From positions 1-63,039 of the forward strand of contig DHFW01000036.1 in NCBI GenBank assembly GCA_002402465.1: 63,039 nucleotides of DNA, given 5' to 3'. The number at the start of each line of letters is the position of its first letter. Position 1 is the stretch's first letter. The notes under the pieces were generated by a model. The model did no database searches. It was not told where the DNA came from and worked only from the letters and a program-made list of their open reading frames with translations. Source of the DNA: Bacteroidales bacterium UBA4814 (GTDB taxonomy: Bacteria; Bacteroidota; Bacteroidia; Bacteroidales; UBA7960). The translations under genes and the position numbers were made by a program. Below, in pieces: positions 8,329 through 15,338 of the stretch.

Positions 8329-10584
8329 TCAGAAGATATCGCGACTGAACACATCGCGCGGGCTGGAATCCTGGCGGTACTTGCTGCAATCAGTTTCCAC
8401 GGAAAGTGGGCGAGCCGGCCTTTCAAAATCATCTTTGCTCAGGTTTATACTTTCGTCGGCATATACCCTCTGCATAAACAGGGCCCAAATGGGCAGAGCC
8501 ATGTTGGCCCCTTGCCCAAGGGTTATAGTGCGAAAGCGGATGCCACGATCCTCAGCACCTACCCAAACTCCCGAAACCAGATTAGGCGTCACCCCCATAA
8601 ACCAGCCGTCGGACTGATTTTGAGTTGTTCCTGTTTTTCCAGCGATGGGGTGGTCAAAGCCATATCGAAAACGTAGGCGGATACCGGTTCCGCTTTCAAC
8701 CACACCTTTCATTAACTCCAGCATCAGGTAAGCCGTTTCTTCGTTCATGGCTTCTTCCTGGCGAGGCATAAAGGCTTCAATGAGGTTGCCGCTTTTATCT
8801 TCAATATGTGTGATAAAGGTCGGCTCAATAAAAACCCCTTTGTTGGCATAGGTGGCAAAGGCGCCCACCATTTCCTTCACTGAGATGTCGGGGGTTCCGA
8901 GCGCAAGGGCCGGCACCGGGTCGATAGGGCTTTCTATGCCCATTCGGCGCACCAGGTTGATAACGGCCAGGGGCGAATACCTTTTCATGAGGAAGGCTGA
9001 CACATAGTTAACCGAATTGGCCAGTGCCCACTTCAGGGTAACCATTTCGCCTTCTCGTTCATCCGAGCTGTTTTTAGGTGTCCAGGGTCCTTGCGGGGTG
9101 TCGAAGGTTACGGGCGTATTGGGCACCTCGGTGCAGGGGCTGAACTCGCCTTCCTGCATGGCCAGGGTATAAAGGAAGGGCTTAAAGGTGGAGCCCACCT
9201 GGCGGCGGCTGGCCGTTACGTGGTCGAACTTGAAGTGCTTGAAATTGATGCCCCCCACGTAAGCCTTCACATAACCGGTCTGGGGCTCAATGGCCATCAT
9301 GCCTGTATTCAGAAAATGCTTGTAGTACCAGATGGAGTCAAGTGGTGTCATGAGGGTGTCCACCTCACCGTCCCAGGTAAAGATGGTCATTGGTACGGGC
9401 ACATTGAACGACATGCGGATGGAGTCTTCTGGAATACCTTTGAGCCGCATGTTGATGAAGCGGTCGCTGCGCCGTATGCTGTTTTCAATGTTGGTGTTGA
9501 TCTGTGCCTGGGTAAGGTCGCGGCCGAAAGGCGCGTTGTTGTAACCCCTCCAGTGCCTGAAAAAGTCGGGTTGCAAGGTTTTGCCCATGTGTTCCTCCAC
9601 GGCTTCCTCGGCATATTTCTGCATGCGCGAATCAATGGTGGTATAAATCTTCAGTCCATCTTTATAAATATTGTAGCTGCTGCCATCTGGCTTGGTCCGG
9701 GTCTTACTCCATTCGTTCAGTTCCAGCCTGAGATACTCTCGGAAATAGGTGGCCAGGCCGGTGTTTTGGTCTTGCACCTGGTATCTCGACATGTCGAGCG
9801 GAATGGTGCGAATGGAGTCGTACTCGAAGGGGCTGAGGTAGCTGTAACGTGCCATTTGGCTCAGCACCACCTGCCTGCGGTTAAAGGCCCGTTCAGGGTT
9901 TCTTACCGGGTGAAACCATGAAGGTGCTTTGAGCATACCCACCAGTACCGCCGCTTCTTCAATCTTTAACGAATCGGGTGTGGTGTTAAAGTAGGTCTTG
10001 GCAGCCGATTTAATCCCAAAGGCATGGCTGCCAAAATCAACCGTGTTCAGGTACATGGCAATGATCTCCTCTTTGGTATAGTTGCGCTCCAATTTGGCTG
10101 CGGTAACCCATTCCTTTAATTTAATGATGGCCAGAGAAAAGACCGAGGGGTTTTCCTGGCGCGGAAATAAGTTTTTGGCCAGCTGCTGGCTCAAGGTGCT
10201 GCCACCCCCCGCACTGCGCTGTCCTCCAATAATATTTCGAACGATGACCCTGAAAATACTGCGTACATCTACCCCCGAGTGGTAATGAAAACGTATGTCT
10301 TCGGTAGCAAGCAGGGCGTGCACCATATGGGGCGAGATTTCCTCGTAATTCACATTGGAACGGTTGTGAATATAGAAAGTGCCAAGCAGCATGCCATCGG
10401 CCGAATAGATTTCACTGGCCAGGTTGCTCCGGGGGTTCTCGAGCTCCTCGAAGCTGGGCATAAAACCCCATAAGCCCAAAGAGATGGTGGTTATGAGCAG
10501 TAGGAGAAAAATGACGGGCGACAGAATGATGATCCAGAAATTACGAATGTATTTCTTCTCGCCGGAGACTGATTTTTTGCTCAT
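8329..10584 (-). CDS. Penicillin-binding protein 1A, bifunctional transglycosylase/transpeptidase
   Basis: Class A PBP that polymerises and cross-links peptidoglycan at the inner membrane. An N-terminal membrane anchor (about 15-40) is followed by the family 51 glycosyltransferase with ATEDIRFHYHSGVD and GGSTLSQQLAKN. The transpeptidase domain has the catalytic STFK (in VGSTFKPF), the SVN triad element and KTGT. Length is 751 residues, typical of Bacteroidota PBP1A. It is last in the minus-strand run holB-ricT-gldH-pbp1A, with a 41-base gap after gldH. Whether it is the mrcA or ponA orthologue by name cannot be decided from sequence reading alone. Confidence 0.94.
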   Translation of the reverse strand: MSKKSVSGEKKYIRNFWIIILSPVIFLLLLITTISLGLWGFMPSFEELENPRSNLASEIYSADGMLLGTFYIHNRSNVNYEEISPHMVHALLATEDIRFHYHSGVDVRSIFRVIVRNIIGGQRSAGGGSTLSQQLAKNLFPRQENPSVFSLAIIKLKEWVTAAKLERNYTKEEIIAMYLNTVDFGSHAFGIKSAAKTYFNTTPDSLKIEEAAVLVGMLKAPSWFHPVRNPERAFNRRQVVLSQMARYSYLSPFEYDSIRTIPLDMSRYQVQDQNTGLATYFREYLRLELNEWSKTRTKPDGSSYNIYKDGLKIYTTIDSRMQKYAEEAVEEHMGKTLQPDFFRHWRGYNNAPFGRDLTQAQINTNIENSIRRSDRFINMRLKGIPEDSIRMSFNVPVPMTIFTWDGEVDTLMTPLDSIWYYKHFLNTGMMAIEPQTGYVKAYVGGINFKHFKFDHVTASRRQVGSTFKPFLYTLAMQEGEFSPCTEVPNTPVTFDTPQGPWTPKNSSDEREGEMVTLKWALANSVNYVSAFLMKRYSPLAVINLVRRMGIESPIDPVPALALGTPDISVKEMVGAFATYANKGVFIEPTFITHIEDKSGNLIEAFMPRQEEAMNEETAYLMLELMKGVVESGTGIRLRFRYGFDHPIAGKTGTTQNQSDGWFMGVTPNLVSGVWVGAEDRGIRFRTITLGQGANMALPIWALFMQRVYADESINLSKDDFERPARPLSVETDCSKYRQDSSPRDVFSRDIF

Positions 10585-10625
10585 TGCTAAAAAATGTTTG
10601 TAAGGTGAACGGGCAAAAAAAGTGA

Positions 10626-11099
10626 TTATTTTCTTTCAATGCGCAGGCCTATGTCGGCAATGCCTTCAAGCAGCTCGGTGCGCATGGCTTGCTCCATCCT
10701 GAAAACATAATTTCCTGGCTGGGGAAACCACACATTGGTGCGAAAAAGGAAACTGTTAGAACGGATCTTCCCAAAGCCCTTGCCGCTCCACTGCCCGTTG
10801 CGCTGGGCAAGAATACACTCAATGGTGTCGCGCAGGGTGGTGCCATCAGGAAATTCAATGTTGAGAAACAAATAAAAGTTGCTGTATCCGTAGTCGGTGG
10901 TATTCCTTACGTTAATATACAGATTGTGGAGGCTGGTTGTGTCGTTTACCTCAGCTTCAAAACTTACAATGTCCCGGTAGTGCCATCCTTCAGATGGAAT
11001 GGGCTGGTTTTTTTCAAATACTACCGATTGGTCGCAAGAGGACATCAGCAGTACTGAAAAAAAAGCGATAATTAGTGTTTTTTTGTCGGGCCAGAGCAT
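10626..11099 (-). CDS. gldH: Gliding motility lipoprotein GldH
   Basis: A lipoprotein of 157 residues: hydrophobic leader IIAFFSVLLMSSC with the lipobox Cys at about 22. The body contains VVFEKNQPIP, the NVRNTTDYGYSNFYLFL strand region and a C-terminal IADIGLRIERK. These match GldH, which is required for gliding in Flavobacterium and is widely kept in non-gliding Bacteroidota. Its role in the envelope remains poorly defined. It lies between ricT and pbp1A, a gene order common in the phylum. Confidence 0.85.
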   Translation of the reverse strand: MLWPDKKTLIIAFFSVLLMSSCDQSVVFEKNQPIPSEGWHYRDIVSFEAEVNDTTSLHNLYINVRNTTDYGYSNFYLFLNIEFPDGTTLRDTIECILAQRNGQWSGKGFGKIRSNSFLFRTNVWFPQPGNYVFRMEQAMRTELLEGIADIGLRIERK

Positions 11100-11138
11100 A
11101 GGGGGTATCTTACTTAATTGAAAACTGATTGGTTTAGA

Positions 11139-12320
11139 TCAGGATTTGTTAAAGTTTTTTCCCGGTCTATTCTTTTTTTTCTTTTTGCGCGATTTTTTTC
11201 CGGGTTGATCAAAGCGCGTGAGGCTGTCCTCCAGGTTGTTCTCCATTTCAAAGGGACGCTTTTCGCGCGAAGCGGCGTTGGGCCCTCCTTCATGCTGATC
11301 ATCGAGCAGGTCGTTGGGGCGCACGTTGCGAATGTTGGCTTCCCTGATTTCCTTCACCCTGTTGGCCGGGAGCATAACAATGTTTCCAGGGCTGTCGGCG
11401 TAAGCGAATCCCATTAAACCCCTTAGCACGTCGGTTTTTTGCAGAAAAGCCCGTCCTTTTTTGGTGTAAAGCTCGTTGACATTGTCGGGCAGGGCTTTCT
11501 GATAATCGAGGTAGCAGTCATTTTCGTAATTTATGCAGCATTTAAGTTTGCTGCACTGCCCGGCCAGTTTTTGCGGGTTAAGAGAGAGTTGTTGGGTGCG
11601 CGCGGCATTGGTCGACACCGAGCGGAAGCTGGTGAGCCAGGTGGCGCAGCAAAGCTCGCGCCCACACGAGCCAATGCCCCCCAGGCGGCTGGCTTCCTGC
11701 CGCATACCTATTTGGCGCATCTCAATGCGCACGCTGAAGGCATCGGCCAGCACGCGGATGAGCTCGCGAAAGTCGACCCGCTCGTCGGCAGTGTAATAAA
11801 AAATAGCTTTTGTGCGGTCGCCCTGGTATTCCACATCGCTGATCTTCATGTCGAGACTCAGGCGCGAGGCCATTTCGCGCGAGCGGTACATGGTCTCATC
11901 CTCCTGCTTCACGGCAGCCACCCATTTTTCTACATCCGAAACCTTGGCTTTGCGGTACACATTTCGCAAATCATTGCTTTCGGGGTTTACCTTCTTGCTC
12001 TTCATTTGCAGTTTTACCACCTGTCCTGTGAGCGACACAATGCCAATATCGTGGCCTGGAGAAGCCTCAACGGCCACAATGTCTCCGGCTTCAAGGGCAA
12101 GGTCGGGGGTACTCCGGAAAAAGTCTTTTCGGCCGTTTTTGAAGCGTACCTCTACAATGTCGAAGGCGGGGTATCCGTCGGGTGACTTAATGTCTTTGAG
12201 CCAGTCGAGGGCGTCCAGCTTATTGCAGGCATGGGAGGCAACTCGGGTTTGCCTGGTATGAGGCTGGGGCGTACAATGGCAGCCACGCGTCAAAAAGTCC
12301 TGATGGTCTAAAGTATCCAA
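11139..12320 (-). CDS. ricT: PSP1-domain protein RicT-like, Fe-S cysteine motifs, TTG start
   Basis: PSP1/RicT (YaaT) proteins in Firmicutes belong to a Fe-S complex that modulates RNase Y; the Bacteroidota role is not established. The conserved core has IGSCGRELCCATWL and the CSKLKCC pair, the cysteines that hold a cluster in the family. The C-terminal ~50 residues are a basic, lysine-rich tail (KKSRKKKKKNRPGK). The N-terminus is Cys-rich (RGCHCTPQP, then HACNKLDALDWL), as in other Bacteroidetes members. No ATG fits: the frame closes with TAA just 30 bases upstream, and the next Met lies beyond conserved sequence. I therefore take the TTG at 12318-12320. It is between holB and gldH in one unit. 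Confidence 0.85.
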   Translation of the reverse strand: MDTLDHQDFLTRGCHCTPQPHTRQTRVASHACNKLDALDWLKDIKSPDGYPAFDIVEVRFKNGRKDFFRSTPDLALEAGDIVAVEASPGHDIGIVSLTGQVVKLQMKSKKVNPESNDLRNVYRKAKVSDVEKWVAAVKQEDETMYRSREMASRLSLDMKISDVEYQGDRTKAIFYYTADERVDFRELIRVLADAFSVRIEMRQIGMRQEASRLGGIGSCGRELCCATWLTSFRSVSTNAARTQQLSLNPQKLAGQCSKLKCCINYENDCYLDYQKALPDNVNELYTKKGRAFLQKTDVLRGLMGFAYADSPGNIVMLPANRVKEIREANIRNVRPNDLLDDQHEGGPNAASREKRPFEMENNLEDSLTRFDQPGKKSRKKKKKNRPGKNFNKS

Positions 12321-12360
12321 GTTTTTCCGGATTAAAATCTCACAAAGTTAGCAAATTATC

Positions 12361-13506
12361 TTATTTGCCCTGCCTGAACAGCCGTGCCAAATTAAAGGAG
12401 AGGTCGGTAAACAAAATTTTCGGATTGGCATTTCGCTCCACATGGTAGATGGCTTGATTGAATGCCTCTATAATTTCGAGGGCGTTGCTGTGGTTTACAA
12501 AGGGAGAGAACTTTTCAATGAACTCGCGCTGCTCACCTTCGAGCCTCAGAGCCTGCGTGGCATGATAGTTTTGCAGCAGGCATTGTCTGAAGATGGTAAG
12601 CCCGAATTGCAGCATGGCTTTCTGGCGCTCACGCCCTGCCCGCGAAAACTTGTCGACCCAAGCCAAAAGGTCCTTTACCTTTTTCTGAAAACACAAACGC
12701 ATCCATTCGCGGAAAATGCCAAAATCTTCCTGAGGCTCATTGTTGCTTTGCATAATGCGCAGGGCTTCGGCAAAATTTCCCCCGGCCAGAAAGGCAATTT
12801 GCCTGGCCTGGGCCGGTGGCCGGCCAAGCTTTTTTTCAAGGTAATGCTCCATATCCTCATCGGCAATCAAGGGAATCTTTACAAGCTGGGTTCGCGACAA
12901 AATGGTTTTCAGAATCTCATCCTTGTTTTCCGAAATCAACAGAAAAACGGTGCCTTCGGGTGGTTCTTCCAAGGTTTTCAGCAATTTTGGGCCTGCCTGG
13001 TGCTGCAGTTTTTCAATCATCCAAATGATTACAATCTTGTAAGAACTTTCAAAAGCCTTTAAGCCCAAGTCTTTGATAATGTCGTTGCAATCTTCAGAAT
13101 AAATAATGGTTTGCTGGTTTTGCACCCCCAGCTTTTCGAGCCAATCGCTGTAGCGGAAATAAGGCGACTCCAGCAGCATTTCGCGCCACGGGGTGTAAAA
13201 CAACTTGCTGCGTGGTTTTTTTTCTTCGTCATCATCCATGCCTTTTACCTTGGCTGTTGGGAAGTAAAAGTGCAGGTCGGGATGTTCGAGTTTGTTGAAT
13301 TTGATGCATGAAGGACAGCTGCCGCATGCATCTTCAGGGCCTCTGTTGCGGCAATGGATATAGCGGGCATAAGCCAGCGCCAGGGCTAACTTACCCGATC
13401 CCTCAGGCCCGAGAATTAGTTGGGCATGACTGATCCGGTTTTTTGAAACATTTGCAATCAGTTGCTTTTTGAGGGCTTCGTGACCCACCACCTCCTTAAA
13501 AAACAT
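12361..13506 (-). CDS. holB: DNA polymerase III subunit delta prime
   Basis: Clamp-loader ATPase-fold subunit. From the ATG at 13506 the protein begins MFFKEVVGHEALKKQL, the normal start, and has 381 residues. It has a P-loop-like GPEGSGK and a zinc-knuckle region with CGSCPSC, together with the preceding Cys. The LLKTLEEPPEGTVFLLIS segment and SRTQLVKIP (sensor region) are diagnostic. The open frame continues 49 codons upstream but includes sequence unlike the family. It is first in the holB-ricT-gldH-pbp1A run and has a good promoter candidate at 13534-13564. Confidence 0.93.
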   Translation of the reverse strand: MFFKEVVGHEALKKQLIANVSKNRISHAQLILGPEGSGKLALALAYARYIHCRNRGPEDACGSCPSCIKFNKLEHPDLHFYFPTAKVKGMDDDEEKKPRSKLFYTPWREMLLESPYFRYSDWLEKLGVQNQQTIIYSEDCNDIIKDLGLKAFESSYKIVIIWMIEKLQHQAGPKLLKTLEEPPEGTVFLLISENKDEILKTILSRTQLVKIPLIADEDMEHYLEKKLGRPPAQARQIAFLAGGNFAEALRIMQSNNEPQEDFGIFREWMRLCFQKKVKDLLAWVDKFSRAGRERQKAMLQFGLTIFRQCLLQNYHATQALRLEGEQREFIEKFSPFVNHSNALEIIEAFNQAIYHVERNANPKILFTDLSFNLARLFRQGK

Positions 13507-13533
13507 GTTACTTCCTTTCTGATTTAGGGCACC

Positions 13534-13564
13534 CAAACCTACATGATTTTTTTCAAATGCCCAA
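13534..13564 (-). promoter_or_regulatory. Bacteroidetes-type promoter for holB
   Basis: Read on the minus strand: TTG (13564-13562), 20-base spacer, TAGGTTTG (13541-13534). The -7 box matches TAnnTTTG exactly. A start site near 13528 would give a leader of about 20 bases to the holB ATG. Confidence 0.45.
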
Positions 13565-13815
13565 CCTGACACAGAAAAATTATGGCCCGGTATTTGTAAA
13601 ATGGCATTGTCCAAACATATTATCAACAGTTTTTTATAAAAAACTATTCGCAAAATGATTGTTTTTTATGGTTTTCGGCCGTTTATGAACAATTTAAAGG
13701 AAAGGTCTGTTGATAAAATGGTAATTTAAAACGAGGTTTTAAACGGATTTTAACTTAATTTTATCTATTGTATTTGAGAAAATACATTTAACAGTGCTGA
13801 TATTGGAAAATTTTG

Positions 13816-13823
13816 TACTTTTG
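13816..13823 (+). promoter_or_regulatory. Candidate -7 box for mltF
   Basis: TACTTTTG matches TAnnTTTG, 33 bases before the mltF ATG. No TTTG or TTG at 17-23 bases upstream was found. The rest of the 350-base gap between holB and mltF (13507-13855) is AT-rich and shows no gene. Confidence 0.35.
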
Positions 13824-13855
13824 TCGGCTTTTTAGTAGCAACGAAATTTTATTAG

Positions 13856-15304
13856 ATGCTTAAACAACGAAAACAGATTCTCTTCTTCGTTGCCATTTCT
13901 CTCCTGATCGTTTCCGTATTTTTTACCATACGCGGGCTTAAGTCCGAAGATCAGTTGTCGGCAATAGAAAAGGATCAAGCCCTGGATCTGCCCCATATCC
14001 TCGAAAGAGGGGTGCTGAGGGCTACCACAAACTACAATTCTACCAATTATTTTGTATATCGTGGCGAACCTATGGGCTTTCACCTTGAATTACTCAGGCT
14101 TTTTGCCGCACATATAGGGGTTGAACTGGAGGTGTATGCCACCAACGACCTGGAGGAAAATCTTAACTGCCTGCTGGCAGAAAATGAATGCGATGTGATT
14201 GCCCTTGACCTGACGGTTACCAAATCGAGAAGCCGTCTGGTCAGTTTTACTGAACCCCACGGCCAGTCGCGCCAGGTGCTGGTGCAGCGCAAGCCCGCCA
14301 ACTGGCTGGCCATGCGATCGTCCGATATTGAAGACCGCCTGGTGCGCAACCAGCTCGATCTGGCAGGAAAAACCATTCACGTGCAGCGCAACTCGGCCTT
14401 TGTGGAGCGCCTGCAACACCTGATGGAAGAAATTGGCGACACCATTCACATTGTGGAGGTTGACCAGGAAGTGGAGCTGCTTATAGAAATGGTGGCCAAT
14501 GGCGAGATTGATTATACGGTTAGCGACGAACAACTTGCCCGTATGAATCAGAACTATTATGCCGGAATAGACACCCGCACCCCGCTTAGCTTCCCGCAAA
14601 ATCTGTCATGGGCAGTTCGTAAGGATATGCCACTATTGCAGGAAGCCATTAATGAATGGATGCGCGAGTTTAAAGCAACCAGCCAGTTTGCAGGTATTTA
14701 CAATAAATACTACAACAATCCTCGCAGCGTCTATATTGCCAAAAGCTCCTATAACTCGCTGGGCGGAGGGAATATTTCGGTTTTCGATACCTACTTTAAA
14801 CAGTATGCCAGCATTGTTGGCTGGGACTGGCGCCTGATTGCCTCGCTGGCTTACCAGGAGTCGCGCTTTAACCATGATGCGGTTTCCTGGGCTGGTGCCA
14901 TGGGTATTATGCAGTTAATGCCCTCAACTGCCGCGACCTTTAATGTGGATTCCACCTCAAGTGTGCCTGAACATATTTTGGCCGGAGTGCGCTACCTTCG
15001 CTGGCTCGATAATATTCTTAAAGAACACGTGGCCGACGACGACGAGCGTATTAAGTTTGTGCTGGCTGCCTACAACGTGGGCATTGGACACGTGCTCGAT
15101 GCCCGCCGCCTGGCCGAAAAATACGGTAAGGATCCAAACATATGGAGAGACAACGTTGACTATTATGTGCTCAACAAATCAAAACCAAAGTATTACCAGG
15201 ACGAGGTTGTCAGGTTTGGATTTGCCAGGGGCGAAGAACCCTATCAGTATGTATATGAGATTCTTGAACGATACGAGCATTACAAAAATACAGTAGGCGG
15301 ATAA
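13856..15304 (+). CDS. mltF: Membrane-bound lytic transglycosylase F-like protein
   Basis: MltF cleaves peptidoglycan glycan strands, releasing 1,6-anhydro products. The protein has 482 residues. An N-terminal membrane anchor/signal (about 8-26) is followed by a periplasmic solute-binding-like domain (about 45-275, with LPHILERGVLRATTNYN). A C-terminal SLT domain carries the catalytic Glu335 in SLAYQESRF and the following WAGAMGIMQLMPSTA. This two-domain order is exactly that of MltF. It stands alone between holB (divergent) and polA (convergent), ending in a shared terminator. Confidence 0.92.
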   Translation: MLKQRKQILFFVAISLLIVSVFFTIRGLKSEDQLSAIEKDQALDLPHILERGVLRATTNYNSTNYFVYRGEPMGFHLELLRLFAAHIGVELEVYATNDLEENLNCLLAENECDVIALDLTVTKSRSRLVSFTEPHGQSRQVLVQRKPANWLAMRSSDIEDRLVRNQLDLAGKTIHVQRNSAFVERLQHLMEEIGDTIHIVEVDQEVELLIEMVANGEIDYTVSDEQLARMNQNYYAGIDTRTPLSFPQNLSWAVRKDMPLLQEAINEWMREFKATSQFAGIYNKYYNNPRSVYIAKSSYNSLGGGNISVFDTYFKQYASIVGWDWRLIASLAYQESRFNHDAVSWAGAMGIMQLMPSTAATFNVDSTSSVPEHILAGVRYLRWLDNILKEHVADDDERIKFVLAAYNVGIGHVLDARRLAEKYGKDPNIWRDNVDYYVLNKSKPKYYQDEVVRFGFARGEEPYQYVYEILERYEHYKNTVGG

Positions 15305-15338
15305 AAAAATGAGGCTGTTTTTGCAGCCTCATTTTTTT
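15303..15338. terminator. Bidirectional terminator between mltF and polA
   Basis: ATGAGGCTG (15309-15317) pairs with CAGCCTCAT (15324-15332). The flanking A7 and T7 runs extend the stem and give a U-tract on either strand. The loop is TTTTTG. It overlaps the polA stop codon and follows the mltF stop immediately. Confidence 0.9.

Noticed and set aside
9091..9921. A 276-codon plus-strand open frame inside pbp1A
   Set aside because: Antisense to conserved PBP sequence; His/Val/Gly-rich composition typical of shadow frames.
11439..12185. A 248-codon plus-strand open frame inside ricT
   Set aside because: Antisense shadow; low-complexity Ala/Gly/His-rich sequence.
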